Shown here one piece after another: positions 7,117-16,381 of a stretch of 35,365 bases of DNA (within the stretch, counting starts at the first letter, position 1; the number at the start of each line of letters is the position of its first letter). The translations under genes were made by a program, and so were the position numbers. The stretch is taken from positions 1-35,365 of the forward strand of contig JAISMM010000082.1 in the NCBI GenBank assembly GCA_031276725.1, given 5' to 3'. This DNA is from Clostridiales bacterium (GTDB lineage: Bacteria; Bacillota; Clostridia; Christensenellales; Pumilibacteraceae). Under the pieces are notes generated by a model that saw only the letters and a list, made by a program, of their open reading frames with translations, did no database searches and was not told where the DNA came from.

Positions 7117-8439
7117 TCAAACGGCGTCGCGGCTTTTTTTGGAACATTGCAGTAGGAGCGCGGCGATAATAAATGCGCAGAATTCGGCGATTCCGGCGCA
7201 ATACCATACGATTTCAGACCCGAATAACCGGGGCAGCAACAAGATTAAGGCGGAATTGAGCGCAATACAGCGGCAAAACATAAGCGCCGCCGCTTGAGCG
7301 GTTCTTTTGGTCGAATATAGGTACGAGCCGATCATCAGGTTGAGCGCGACGAACAAAAAACTCCAACCGAATTTCGGCAGCGCGGCGACGGCGGTTTTTA
7401 ACAGCTCCGGGTCGGAATTGAATAGGGGATAAACGTATTGTCCCGCGGCGAGCAGGAACGCGTAGACCGCCAGACCCGCCGACAGGTTTATGAGCAGACC
7501 CGAACGAAAGTAGAACCGCATATCGTCGGCGTCTTTTTTGCCGTAGCTTTGACCGATAAGAGGCTGCAAGCCCTCCGAAACGCCGAAAAATATGCCCATC
7601 GAAAACGACGTCAGATACGACATAACGCTGAACGCCGACACCGAAAGGTCGCCCGACGTGCGGATAAGCACATAGTTCATACAGAACGTGGTAACGGGCG
7701 AGCCGAACTGCGACAGCATTTCGGGCAAGCCGCGTTTTATTATTTTGCCCATAAGCGGCAACGAAAACGACGGTTTTCCGAACCGTAACGCTCCTTTGCG
7801 GCGGATAAAATGCGTCGACAAAATCAACACGACGGATATTTGACCTATGCCCGTGGCGATCGCCGCGCCCTTTATTCCCATTTGAAGCGGGAATACAAAA
7901 AGCCAGTCCAAGAATACGTTCATAAGAGCTCCGGCGACGACCGCCGCGCTCACTAGCCCCGGAGAACCGTCGTTGCGCACAAAGCCTTGTAATATAAATA
8001 CGAACGCCACGGGCAGACAAAAGACGCTGTAATAAAAAATATAGTCGGCCGTCATATCGAGGAACGTGCCGTTCGCGCCCGTTAAGGCGGCGACCCGGCG
8101 CGGAAAGACCAACCCCGCCGTCATCAAGAGCGCGGCGACGAAAAAGGCGAGCGCGGCGGCGTTGCGGAAAGCGTCGTTGGCGCCTTTTTTGTCGCCGCGC
8201 CCCAGCCGTATCGCCGTGATCGTTATTCCGCCGAACGTCATAAGGTTGCATAGCGCGCCCGTAAACAGGACGAACGGCATAGCAAGGCTGACCGCGCCAA
8301 GCGCGTCTATGCCCACGCCTCTGCCGACGAATATGCCGTCCACGACTACGTACAGGAACATACAGCACATACCCGCGACCGAGGGGATCGTGTAGCGCAG
8401 CAGATTTTTGCGTCTTAACCGCGTTTTTGTAATATCCAT
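7117..8439 (-). CDS. MATE family multidrug/sodium antiporter
   Basis: This 440-residue integral membrane protein has about twelve hydrophobic segments in two similar halves. The N-terminus MDITKTRLRRKNLLRYTIPS leads to VVDGIFVGRGVGIDALGAVS, the usual first-helix signature of MatE proteins. MATE transporters export drugs, dyes or metabolites in exchange for Na+ or H+. The start ATG overlaps the stop of the MarR gene (TAATG), with GGAGG inside the end of that gene. The pair therefore forms one operon driven from 8937-8965. The substrate cannot be read from sequence; a regulated exporter of a toxic compound is the natural inference from its MarR partner. Confidence 0.93.
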   Translation of the reverse strand: MDITKTRLRRKNLLRYTIPSVAGMCCMFLYVVVDGIFVGRGVGIDALGAVSLAMPFVLFTGALCNLMTFGGITITAIRLGRGDKKGANDAFRNAAALAFFVAALLMTAGLVFPRRVAALTGANGTFLDMTADYIFYYSVFCLPVAFVFILQGFVRNDGSPGLVSAAVVAGALMNVFLDWLFVFPLQMGIKGAAIATGIGQISVVLILSTHFIRRKGALRFGKPSFSLPLMGKIIKRGLPEMLSQFGSPVTTFCMNYVLIRTSGDLSVSAFSVMSYLTSFSMGIFFGVSEGLQPLIGQSYGKKDADDMRFYFRSGLLINLSAGLAVYAFLLAAGQYVYPLFNSDPELLKTAVAALPKFGWSFLFVALNLMIGSYLYSTKRTAQAAALMFCRCIALNSALILLLPRLFGSEIVWYCAGIAEFCAFIIAALLLQCSKKSRDAV

Positions 8440-8897
8440 TAAAAACCTCCCTTTTGCGCGAAAATTTTTTCCGCCTCGCTTTGGAATAATTCCAAATACC
8501 TTTTTGCGCAGTTAAGCATAGCTTCCCGTTCGGAGCCGCTCATTTTTGAAAAGGCGTTTTCGTCGGCTTTGCACACGGCGCCGAGGTATTTTTCCGCAAA
8601 GCGGCAACCCTCTTCGGTAAGGGAAATTTGCTTGCTCCGTTTGTCGCCGTCCGATTCGCTCACGCGTATGATACGCTTTTTTTCAAGTTCTTTGAGCGCC
8701 GAATGAACGGTTTGTTTGCTGACCGACCATTGCTCCCGAATGTTTTTTTGCGTGAGGTTTTCGCCGAATTGCCAAAGGCAGTACAGTATCCAAAAGGCGT
8801 TGTCCGATATGCCGCTCAGCCTTGCCAAACGGCGGTAAAGAGCGTCCGTTTCCTTCCAAACGGACAAATATTCCGCAAGCTGTTTTTGAACCGTCAA
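8439..8897 (-). CDS. MarR family transcriptional regulator, TTG start
   Basis: The 152-residue protein has a winged helix-turn-helix. The recognition region is LTQKNIREQWSVSKQTVHSA (about 48-67) and the wing is VSESDGDKRSKQISLTEEG, with the DxRxK-type signature of MarR proteins. MarR dimers usually repress efflux genes until a phenolic or toxic ligand binds. The start is TTG 8897, chosen because AAGGAG (minus strand, 8911-8906) lies 8 nt upstream and no ATG fits. Upstream is a strong promoter with a large palindrome, which predicts autorepression. The MATE gene follows directly and should be the main target. Confidence 0.92.
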   Translation of the reverse strand: MTVQKQLAEYLSVWKETDALYRRLARLSGISDNAFWILYCLWQFGENLTQKNIREQWSVSKQTVHSALKELEKKRIIRVSESDGDKRSKQISLTEEGCRFAEKYLGAVCKADENAFSKMSGSEREAMLNCAKRYLELFQSEAEKIFAQKGGF

Positions 8898-8914
8898 ATG
8901 TGTAACTCCTTAAA

Positions 8915-8965
8915 ATATAGTCCGAAATAGGACTATATAATATCACGGTCATATTTTTTTGTCAA
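8915..8965 (-). promoter_or_regulatory. Promoter and palindromic operator of the marR-MATE operon
   Basis: On the minus strand a perfect TTGACA (8965-8960) is followed after 17 bases by TATTAT (8942-8937). A perfect inverted repeat with 9-bp arms (ATATAGTCC 8915-8923, GGACTATAT 8930-8938) and a 6-bp centre overlaps the -10 box and the likely start site. A MarR dimer bound here would block RNA polymerase. Confidence 0.85.
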
Positions 8966-9049
8966 GCGTTTTTACAAGATTACGCGGACGGAGCCGGATA
9001 ACCGAAAGAACTAATTCGCCACAAATTTTTTTGCACCCCCCGAATAAGG

Positions 9050-9078
9050 TTGCGTAAAAATCGGGAATGGGGTATAAT
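9050..9078 (+). promoter_or_regulatory. Promoter of uvrBA, placed for a leaderless uvrB mRNA
   Basis: TTGCGT (9050-9055), 17 bases, then a perfect TATAAT (9073-9078). The uvrB ATG begins 6 bases further on, at 9085, which is where transcription would normally start. No LexA-type GAAC-N4-GTTC box is visible nearby. Confidence 0.8.
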
Positions 9079-9084
9079 GGGCGT

Positions 9085-11058
9085 ATGCCGGATTATGAAT
9101 TGGTATCCGAATTCGCGCCGACGGGCGATCAACCCGAGGCGATAGCGGCGATTGCCGACGGAATCGAAAACGGACTGCGTTCGCAAGTGCTTTTGGGCGT
9201 TACGGGCAGCGGAAAGACGTACACGATGGCCAACGTAATAGCGCGGACAAAGCGTCCCGCGCTGATTTTGGCGCACAACAAGACGCTTGCGGCGCAGCTT
9301 TGCAACGAGATGCGGGAGTTTTTTCCGAATAACCGCGTGGAGTTTTTTGTTTCGTACTACGACTACTATCAGCCCGAGGCGTATATCGCCAGCACCGACA
9401 CGTATATCGAAAAGGACTTGCAGATAAACGACGAAATCGACAAGCTGCGCCATTCCGCGACCTGCTCGCTCGCCGAGCGGCGCGACACGGTCGTCGTGTC
9501 GAGCGTTTCGTGCATATACGGCCTCGGCGCCCCCGAAACGTATTACAGAATGGCGGTCTCGCTGCGCCCGGGTCAAAGCATATCGCGCGACGCGCTTATC
9601 CGCCGCCTTATCGAGATTAATTACAAGCGAAACGACGTCGAATTCGAGCGGACGAATTTTCGCGTCAAGGGCGACACGGTCGAGATTTTTGTTACGTGGT
9701 CGAGCGAGCTTGGGGTAAGGGTCGAGTTTTTCGGCGACGAAATCGAGAGCCTTTCGGAGTTCGACGTCGTTACGGGCAACAGGGTTAATTCGCTGTCGCA
9801 CGCCGCGATATTCCCCGCGTCGCACTACGCGTTCGAGCAAGCGTCTATGGACGCCGCCCTAGCCCAAATCGAGTCCGATTTAGAGGAGCGCGTAAAATTT
9901 TTTACCGATTGCGGCAAGCTGATCGAGGCGCAAAGAATCGAACAGCGCGTGCGCTACGACATAGAAATGATACGCGAGGTGGGTTACTGCGGCGGCATCG
10001 AAAACTACTCGCGCTACTTCGACGGCCGCAAGCCAGGCGAGCCGCCGTACACGCTTTTGGACTACTTTCCGCGCGACTTTATAATGTTTATCGACGAAAG
10101 CCATATGACGGTGCCGCAGCTGCGGGCTATGTACCGGGGCGACCTTTCGCGCAAGACGAGCCTTGTCGATTACGGTTTTAGGCTTCCCGCCGCCTACGAC
10201 AACCGCCCGCTTAAATTCGAGGAATTCAATAAGCGGGTGGGGCAGGTCGTATACGTTTCGGCGACTCCCGCCCCCTACGAGCTGGAATTAGCGCGCGGGG
10301 CTGTCGCCGAGCAGATTATACGCCCGACGGGGCTTATAGACCCGCCCGTGCAAATTCACAAGACGGAGGGTCAAATCGACAGGCTGATAGCCGAAATTAA
10401 GTCGGTCGTAAACGGCGGCGGCAGGGCGCTTGTAACGACGCTGACAAAAAAGATGTCGGAAAGTCTTACGGCGTATTTGGCGGAAAACGGCGTAAGGGTG
10501 CGCTATTTGCACTCCGAAATCGACACTATGCAGCGGATCGAAATAATCAATTCGTTGAGGGCGGGCGACTTCGACGTAATAGTCGGCATAAACCTTTTGC
10601 GCGAGGGACTCGACATTCCCGAGGTGAAGCTGGTCGCGATTTTAGACGCCGACAAGGAGGGCTTTTTGCGGAGCGAAACCTCGCTTATTCAGACGATAGG
10701 CCGCGCCGCGCGCAATTCCGAGAGCCGCGTTATTATGTTCGCCGACGCCGTTACGGGTTCGATGAGGCGGGCGATCGACGAAACGAACCGCCGCCGCGAC
10801 AAGCAGAGCCGTTACAACGCCGAGCACGGCATTACGCCGCGCACCATAATAAAGCCGATTAAGAACACGATCGCCATAACCGCCAAGGCGGCCGAGCAAA
10901 TCAACGCCGACGAGATTCCGCGAATGATCGACAACCTTAAAGGGCTTATGAACGCCGCCGCGGGCAGCTTGGACTTCGAGACGGCGATAAAGCTGCGCGA
11001 CAGAATAGCGGAGTTGAAAAGAATGAATACCAAAATGCGTAAGATTAGAGGAACATAA
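9085..11058 (+). CDS. uvrB: Excinuclease ABC subunit B
   Basis: UvrB is the damage-verifying helicase-like subunit of nucleotide excision repair; it receives DNA from UvrA and recruits UvrC. The 657-residue protein begins [20 protein letters not shown]. It has Walker A GVTGSGKT at 38-45, the damage-probing beta-hairpin region [20 protein letters not shown], the DESH box, helicase motifs near GRAARN, and a C-terminal UVR domain (about 620-655) for UvrC contact. ATG 9085 matches the usual N-terminus. An in-frame ATG at 9067 adds six residues but overlaps the -10 box. There is no Shine-Dalgarno before 9085. uvrA follows 8 nt after the stop, so the two form an operon. Confidence 0.97.
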   Translation: MPDYELVSEFAPTGDQPEAIAAIADGIENGLRSQVLLGVTGSGKTYTMANVIARTKRPALILAHNKTLAAQLCNEMREFFPNNRVEFFVSYYDYYQPEAYIASTDTYIEKDLQINDEIDKLRHSATCSLAERRDTVVVSSVSCIYGLGAPETYYRMAVSLRPGQSISRDALIRRLIEINYKRNDVEFERTNFRVKGDTVEIFVTWSSELGVRVEFFGDEIESLSEFDVVTGNRVNSLSHAAIFPASHYAFEQASMDAALAQIESDLEERVKFFTDCGKLIEAQRIEQRVRYDIEMIREVGYCGGIENYSRYFDGRKPGEPPYTLLDYFPRDFIMFIDESHMTVPQLRAMYRGDLSRKTSLVDYGFRLPAAYDNRPLKFEEFNKRVGQVVYVSATPAPYELELARGAVAEQIIRPTGLIDPPVQIHKTEGQIDRLIAEIKSVVNGGGRALVTTLTKKMSESLTAYLAENGVRVRYLHSEIDTMQRIEIINSLRAGDFDVIVGINLLREGLDIPEVKLVAILDADKEGFLRSETSLIQTIGRAARNSESRVIMFADAVTGSMRRAIDETNRRRDKQSRYNAEHGITPRTIIKPIKNTIAITAKAAEQINADEIPRMIDNLKGLMNAAAGSLDFETAIKLRDRIAELKRMNTKMRKIRGT

Positions 11059-11066
11059 AAGGACAA

Positions 11067-13892
11067 ATGGAAAACATAATAATAAAGGGCGCCAAGGAGA
11101 ATAATCTAAAAAATATCGACCTTGTGCTGCCCCGAAACAAGTTGATAGTTTTTACGGGCGTAAGCGGCAGCGGCAAAACGAGCTTAGCTTTCGATACGAT
11201 TTTCGCCGAGGGTCAGCGGCGTTACGTCGAAAGTCTTTCGTCGTACGCGCGTATGTTTTTGGGTCAAATGAGCAAACCCGACGTCGAGAGCATCGACGGA
11301 CTAAGCCCGGCGATCTCGATCGATCAAAAGACGACGGGGCACAATCCGCGCTCGACGGTCGGCACGGTTACCGAGATTTACGACTATTACCGGCTGCTTT
11401 TCGCGCGGGTCGGAACAGTCTATTGCCCCGAGTGCGGCAAGGAGATTACTCAAACCACCGTCGACCAAATAGTCGACAGAATACTCGAATACCCCGAGGG
11501 CGCAAAAATCCTTGTGAACGCGCCGGTCGTTCGCGGCCGCAAGGGCGAATATTCCAAAATGTTCGACGAGTTCAAAAGGAGCGGCTACGCGCGGGTGAGT
11601 ATAGACGGCGCGGTCTATAAATTGGACGAGCCTCTTCCGGCTTTGGATAGGCAGCAAAAGCACGACATAAGCGTCGTAGTCGACAGGCTCGTAATTAAGG
11701 ACGGCATACAAAAGCGGCTCGCCGACGGCTTGGAGGCGGCGTTGAAGCTCGCGGGCGGCATAGTCGTTATCGATTGCGACGGAAAGGAACAGCTGTTTAA
11801 CACAAAGTACGCCTGCGCCGAGTGCGACGTTTCGCTCGCCGAGGTCGAGCCGAGGCTGTTTTCGTTCAACAGTCCGTTCGGGGCTTGCCCGGCGTGTACG
11901 GGATTAGGGTTTACGCAAAGCGTCGACCCGGAGCTTATTTACGGCGACGGCTCGAAGTCGCTCCGCGAGGGCGCGCTCACAATCTCCGGGTGGAACTTCG
12001 ATTCGGGGTCGCACAGCGAAATGTTTTTTTCGGCGCTGTCCAAAAAGTACGGGTTTTCGATCGACACGCCGTACCGCGAGCTGCCCGATAACATAAAGCA
12101 AATTATACTCTACGGCAACGGCGGCGAAAAAATGGATATGCAGTACAATTCCTACAACTTTAAGGGCAGCTTTCAGGCGGCGTTCGAGGGGGTCGTTACG
12201 AACCTTGAACGGCGCTATCGCGAAACGTCGTCCGATTGGGTCAAGAGCGATATCGAAAGGTATATGCGCGCCAAAAAGTGCGAGGTTTGCGGCGGGCAAC
12301 GGCTAAAAAAGGAGGCGCTCGCCGTGCGCGTGGGCGGCTTGAACATAAAGGAATTATCCGATTTATCGGCGGTCAAGCAAAAGGAATTTTTCGATAAGCT
12401 CGACCTTTCGCCGACAAAGCGAATGATAGCGCGTCAAATAATCCGTGAAATTAACGCGCGGCTGCAATTTTTAATCGACGTGGGACTCGATTACCTTACC
12501 CTTTCGCGTTCGGCGGCGTCGCTGTCGGGCGGCGAGGCGCAAAGGATACGGCTCGCCACGCAAATAGGCTCGGGGCTTCAGGGCGTGCTGTACATTTTGG
12601 ACGAGCCCAGCATAGGTCTTCACCAAAGCGACAATGCAAAGTTAATCGGCACGCTCGAACACCTGCGCGATTTGGGGAACACTCTTATCGTGGTCGAACA
12701 CGACGAGGAAACTATGCGCGCGGCGGATTTTATAGTGGACGTTGGGCCGGGCGCGGGCGTTCACGGCGGCGAAATCGTCGCGGCGGGCGACATAAAAACG
12801 GTTATAGCGGCAAAAAATTCGCTTACGGGCGAATATCTTTGCGGCAAGCGCAAAATCGAGATTCCGACAGAGCGCCGAAAAGCCGACGGACGCTTTATCG
12901 AAATCGTCGGGGCGGAGCAAAACAACCTTAAAAATATCGACGTCAAAATTCCGATCGGGCTTATAACGGCGGTTACGGGCGTAAGCGGCAGCGGCAAATC
13001 GAGTTTAGTCAATCAAATTCTGTATCCCGCCGCCTCGAACGCCGTCAACAAAACGCGCCTTACGGCGGGCAAGCACCGCGAAATTCGTGGCTTAGAGCAT
13101 ATCGACAAGGTTATCGACATCGACCAAAGCCCCATAGGGCGCACGCCGCGCAGCAATCCCGCCACCTATACGGGCGTTTTCGGGCAGATCCGCGACCTGT
13201 TCGCCAAAACGGCGGACGCGAGGGAGCGCGGCTACAAGGCGGGGCGGTTCTCGTTCAACGTCAAGGGCGGCAGGTGCGAAAACTGCTCCGGCGACGGCAT
13301 TATCCGCATCGAAATGAACTTTTTGCCGGACGTTTACGTTCCGTGCGAGGTCTGCGGCGGGGCGCGTTACAACCGCGAAACGCTGGCGGTAAAATATAAG
13401 GGCAAGAGTATCGCCGACGTACTCGGTATGACGGTCGAGGAGGCGAACGAATTTTTTAAGCACATTCCCGCTATATCCAACAAAATCCGCACTCTCTACG
13501 AGGTGGGACTCGGGTACGTTAAACTCGGGCAGGCGTCGACGACGCTGTCGGGCGGCGAGGCGCAAAGAATAAAGCTCGCCGCCGAATTGTCGCGCAAAAG
13601 CACGGGCAAAACGCTATATATCCTCGACGAGCCGACGACCGGACTTCACGTTCACGACGTGGCAAAGCTTATAGCCATACTGCAAACTCTTGCCTCGTCG
13701 GGTAATACCGTCGTCGTCATCGAACACAATACCGACGTCATAAAGACGGCCGATTACTGTATAGATTTGGGGCCGGGGGGCGGCGAACGGGGCGGTACGG
13801 TGCTGGCGGCGGGCTCGCCCGAGGATGTCGCACGGGCGCAAAACGGCGCCACGGGACTCTTTTTAAGCAAAATTTTACCCTCAAACGCATAA
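11067..13892 (+). CDS. uvrA: Excinuclease ABC subunit A
   Basis: UvrA is the ATPase that scans DNA for lesions as a dimer and loads UvrB. The 941-residue protein carries two ABC ATPase modules: Walker A GVSGSGKT at 31-38 and again at about 638, with the LSGGEAQRI signature in each half. The zinc-binding CxxC pairs are present (CAECD...CPACTG in the first half; CENCSGDG...CEVCGG in the second). Length is normal. It sits 8 nt behind uvrB with a short AAAGGA ribosome site. The order uvrB-uvrA is common in Bacillota. I see no uvrC in the window. Confidence 0.98.
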   Translation: MENIIIKGAKENNLKNIDLVLPRNKLIVFTGVSGSGKTSLAFDTIFAEGQRRYVESLSSYARMFLGQMSKPDVESIDGLSPAISIDQKTTGHNPRSTVGTVTEIYDYYRLLFARVGTVYCPECGKEITQTTVDQIVDRILEYPEGAKILVNAPVVRGRKGEYSKMFDEFKRSGYARVSIDGAVYKLDEPLPALDRQQKHDISVVVDRLVIKDGIQKRLADGLEAALKLAGGIVVIDCDGKEQLFNTKYACAECDVSLAEVEPRLFSFNSPFGACPACTGLGFTQSVDPELIYGDGSKSLREGALTISGWNFDSGSHSEMFFSALSKKYGFSIDTPYRELPDNIKQIILYGNGGEKMDMQYNSYNFKGSFQAAFEGVVTNLERRYRETSSDWVKSDIERYMRAKKCEVCGGQRLKKEALAVRVGGLNIKELSDLSAVKQKEFFDKLDLSPTKRMIARQIIREINARLQFLIDVGLDYLTLSRSAASLSGGEAQRIRLATQIGSGLQGVLYILDEPSIGLHQSDNAKLIGTLEHLRDLGNTLIVVEHDEETMRAADFIVDVGPGAGVHGGEIVAAGDIKTVIAAKNSLTGEYLCGKRKIEIPTERRKADGRFIEIVGAEQNNLKNIDVKIPIGLITAVTGVSGSGKSSLVNQILYPAASNAVNKTRLTAGKHREIRGLEHIDKVIDIDQSPIGRTPRSNPATYTGVFGQIRDLFAKTADARERGYKAGRFSFNVKGGRCENCSGDGIIRIEMNFLPDVYVPCEVCGGARYNRETLAVKYKGKSIADVLGMTVEEANEFFKHIPAISNKIRTLYEVGLGYVKLGQASTTLSGGEAQRIKLAAELSRKSTGKTLYILDEPTTGLHVHDVAKLIAILQTLASSGNTVVVIEHNTDVIKTADYCIDLGPGGGERGGTVLAAGSPEDVARAQNGATGLFLSKILPSNA

Positions 13893-13938
13893 AATTATCG
13901 TTTTTTCGCCGATATTACGATTTTTCGGTCAAGATTAT

Positions 13939-13967
13939 TTGACATATCGCCGTTTTAGCTGTATCAT
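13939..13967 (+). promoter_or_regulatory. Distal promoter of the glycosyltransferase operon
   Basis: TTGACA (13939-13944), 17 bases, TATCAT (13962-13967). A 6-bp inverted repeat TTTAGA (13972-13977)/TCTAAA (13991-13996) lies at the predicted start of this transcript. Confidence 0.6.
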
Positions 13968-14032
13968 TATGTTTAGAGTCCGCGCGCGTGTCTAAAAAAG
14001 CGCGGGATTCGGAAACTTTAATATTCTTGTAA

Positions 14033-14060
14033 TTGGATTTTAATGTTTTAACGCTATAAT
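14033..14060 (+). promoter_or_regulatory. Proximal promoter of the glycosyltransferase operon
   Basis: TTGGAT (14033-14038), 16 bases, perfect TATAAT (14055-14060). An in-frame ATG at 14066 lies only 5 nt beyond the -10 box, and the better start, 14162, about 100 nt beyond it. Confidence 0.6.
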
Positions 14061-14161
14061 AAAATATGAACCGCGAAAAACCCGCGTGCTTACCCGAGGT
14101 TTTTCGTTCCCCGAGCGCGGAATTTCGCCGCGCCAAAAAAAATCTCCGGGAGAGGAACACA

Positions 14162-15466
14162 ATGGTAATAACATTGGTTATGGATCAATACGGAATGGTC
14201 GAGAACGGTACCACGACGACGGCAATGCAGCTCGCGTCAAAGATGCGCGAAAAGGGGCATACCGTACGTATAGTTACTTGCATACGCAACGACGACGAGG
14301 TCGGCATTTATTTGGTTAAGGAGCGTCATTTTCCGCTCATAACCCCCATAATACATTCGCACGGTATGGTGCTTGCCAAGCCCGACAAAAAGGTGTTGGA
14401 GGCCGCTTTTTCGGGAGCGGATCTCGTCCATTTTTTTATGCCCTTCAAGCTCGCCAAGGTCGGCAAAACGCTTTGCGACCGCCTCGGCATAGCGTCCACG
14501 GCGGCGTTTCACGTCCAGCCCGAAAATATCACCTATAACATAGGGCTGCGCAAGCTCGAATTCGTCAATCAATGGATTTACGGGCTCTACAAAAAGTTTT
14601 TCGACCGCTTCGCGCACGTCCACGTTCCCAGTCAAATGGTGCGAGGACTCCTCGCCGAACACGGCTACGCCTCGACCGTACACCCGGTTTCTAACGGCGT
14701 GCGCGACGTGTTCTTTACCGCGCCTAAAAGCGAACGGCCGGCGGAGCTAAACGACAGGTTCGTCGTTATGATGTGCGGCAGATTCGGCCGCGAAAAGCGT
14801 CAGGATATTCTTATAAAAGCCGCCGCAAAATCAAAATATAGCGACAAAATTCAAGTCGTTCTGTGCGGCAAGGGGCCTTGCGGGGCAAAGCTCCAAAGCC
14901 TTGGCGAAAAGCTGCTTAAAAATCCGCCCGTACTTAAATTCTGCAACCGCGAGGAGCTTATAAAAACGATAGATTCCGCCGATCTCTACGTTCACACGGG
15001 CGAGATCGAGTGCGAGGCGATCGCGTGTATGGAGGCGTTCGTAAGGGGACTCGTGCCGCTTATTTCCGACGCCAAATACAGCGCGACCAAGCAGTTCGCC
15101 CTGCACGAACAAAACATTTTCCAAAGCGGCAACACCGACGAGCTGGCGCAAAAAATCGACTGGTTCATCGAACATCCCGCCGAAAAAGCCGCTATGCAAA
15201 AGGAGTATTTGGCGATCGCCCCGAATTATACGCTCGATAAATGCGTGGGGCAGATGGAGCAGATTTTTATTAAGGCGGTCGAGGAAAACCGCAAGCGCGT
15301 CCAAAATATCGCCGCCGAAAAAAATTACCTTTCGGACTTGACCGAAAAGGACATACGCCGCTACCGCAAGGAAAAGCTCGCCTATCAGGAACGCGCTCTT
15401 ATGGAGGGTCAGCCCGACTACGACGAGGAGTATATCCGCACGGTACTGCCGGAGGCCGCCGAATGA
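14162..15466 (+). CDS. GT4-family glycosyltransferase, probably diacylglycerol glucosyltransferase-like
   Basis: The 434-residue protein has the GT-B architecture. The N-terminal domain starts MVITLVMDQYGMVENGTTTT, an acceptor-side loop is followed by GKTLCDRLGIASTAAFH, and the C-terminal donor domain has VVMMCGRFGREKRQDILIKA. It also has the EX7E motif (ECEAIACMEA) that binds the nucleotide sugar. GT4 enzymes of this shape in Bacillota often glycosylate diacylglycerol or cell-wall lipids. ATG 14162 is chosen for its GAGAGG ribosome site and for matching the domain start. The frame stays open to an ATG at 14066, which could give a 32-residue extension. It overlaps the acyltransferase by 4 nt (ATGA), and this pairing favours a membrane lipid role. 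The exact acceptor is unknown. Confidence 0.85.
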   Translation: MVITLVMDQYGMVENGTTTTAMQLASKMREKGHTVRIVTCIRNDDEVGIYLVKERHFPLITPIIHSHGMVLAKPDKKVLEAAFSGADLVHFFMPFKLAKVGKTLCDRLGIASTAAFHVQPENITYNIGLRKLEFVNQWIYGLYKKFFDRFAHVHVPSQMVRGLLAEHGYASTVHPVSNGVRDVFFTAPKSERPAELNDRFVVMMCGRFGREKRQDILIKAAAKSKYSDKIQVVLCGKGPCGAKLQSLGEKLLKNPPVLKFCNREELIKTIDSADLYVHTGEIECEAIACMEAFVRGLVPLISDAKYSATKQFALHEQNIFQSGNTDELAQKIDWFIEHPAEKAAMQKEYLAIAPNYTLDKCVGQMEQIFIKAVEENRKRVQNIAAEKNYLSDLTEKDIRRYRKEKLAYQERALMEGQPDYDEEYIRTVLPEAAE

Positions 15467-16290
15467 TCGACTTCGACGGTATCGAACGGCCCGACGATAC
15501 CGGAGCGCATATGCTCGCGATGCCGTTTTCGGCTCCCAAAAAGATTAAAACGCCCAAGGACATACTGAACCGCAACCCCGCGGCGCGGTTTTTCGGCTAT
15601 ATTTTGCGCGTTTTCGTCTACATAGTCCTAAATATCCTCTACGCCTTTCTGTACCGCTTTCGGGAGCTGGGTCAAAACCGCCGCCGCGCCCTCAAAGGGT
15701 CGCCCGTCGTGGTGGTCAGCAACCACTGCCACACGCTCGACATAACGCTCACCCCGGTTCGCTTTATGCCGCGAATGCTTTACATAACCTCGCGGCTCGA
15801 AAATTTCAGCATTCCGGTTTTGGGCGGGCTTATACGGGCGCTCGGAGCCGTCCCCATTCCCTACGACCTCAAAGCTATGCGTATGTTCGACGAGGCTGTG
15901 AGCGGTCTTTTAGCCGACAAAAAAGCGGTTATGTTCCTGCCCGAGGCGGCTATGTGGCCCCGCTACCGCGACCTTCGCCCCTTCAAAAAAGGCGCGTTCC
16001 GCTACGCCGTAAGGGCCGACGCGCCCGTGTTGCCCGCCGTCGTTACAATACGCAACGTCCGTAAATCGCTCAAAAAAACAAGGCGCCGCCTCACACTGAC
16101 CTACCTCGCGCCCGTCTACCCCGACCCGACTCTTCCCGAACCCGCCGCGATTCAAAAGCTTATGACCGACGTCCACAAAAAAATGCGCGCCTATATTCTT
16201 GTTTCGCGTGTCGACGACGTCTACACCCGCCGCTACCGCCGTCAATACGCCCGAATCTCCGCCGCCCAAAAAGCCGCCGAACAAGTTTAG
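15463..16290 (+). CDS. PlsC-like 1-acylglycerol-3-phosphate acyltransferase family protein
   Basis: The 275-residue protein has a membrane segment at about residues 44-64. The acyltransferase motif NHCHTLD (NHX4D, catalytic His-Asp) follows at about 86-92, then SRLENFSIPVLGGLIRALG (motif II) and FLPEAAMW. The last takes the place of the usual FPEGTR motif III and keeps the Glu. PlsC enzymes acylate lysophosphatidate or related lipids at the cytoplasmic face of the membrane. The loss of the Gly-Thr-Arg part of motif III suggests an acceptor other than lysophosphatidate. The start overlaps the glycosyltransferase stop, so the two are coupled. A joint role in glycolipid or lipid-anchor synthesis is inference. 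Confidence 0.82.
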   Translation: MIDFDGIERPDDTGAHMLAMPFSAPKKIKTPKDILNRNPAARFFGYILRVFVYIVLNILYAFLYRFRELGQNRRRALKGSPVVVVSNHCHTLDITLTPVRFMPRMLYITSRLENFSIPVLGGLIRALGAVPIPYDLKAMRMFDEAVSGLLADKKAVMFLPEAAMWPRYRDLRPFKKGAFRYAVRADAPVLPAVVTIRNVRKSLKKTRRRLTLTYLAPVYPDPTLPEPAAIQKLMTDVHKKMRAYILVSRVDDVYTRRYRRQYARISAAQKAAEQV

Positions 16291-16336
16291 GCGGCGTCAA
16301 GCGGGCATATTTTAAGCGGTTATAATTTAGTGATTT

Positions 16337-16381
16337 AACCACCCCGTCGGCGTTCGCCGCCACCCCTCCATAGAGGGGAAT
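16337..16381 (-). repeat. Dispersed two-hairpin repeat, minus orientation
   Basis: It reads on the minus strand from ATTCCCCTC to GGGGTGGTT. The second hairpin here is GGCG/CGCC with loop GCGAA, a different sequence from the other copies but still paired. It directly abuts the tandem array. Confidence 0.85.

Noticed and set aside
7214-8368. 384-codon open frame overlapping the MATE gene on the same strand
   Set aside because: The product is extremely Arg-rich with no membrane helices or domains, while the overlapping frame is a full MATE transporter.
8970-9084. LexA (SOS) box before uvrB
   Set aside because: No GAAC-N4-GTTC or near match is visible in the upstream region.
13972-13996. TTTAGA/TCTAAA hairpin as a terminator after uvrA
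   Set aside because: It has no T-run after it on either strand, so it cannot be an intrinsic terminator.
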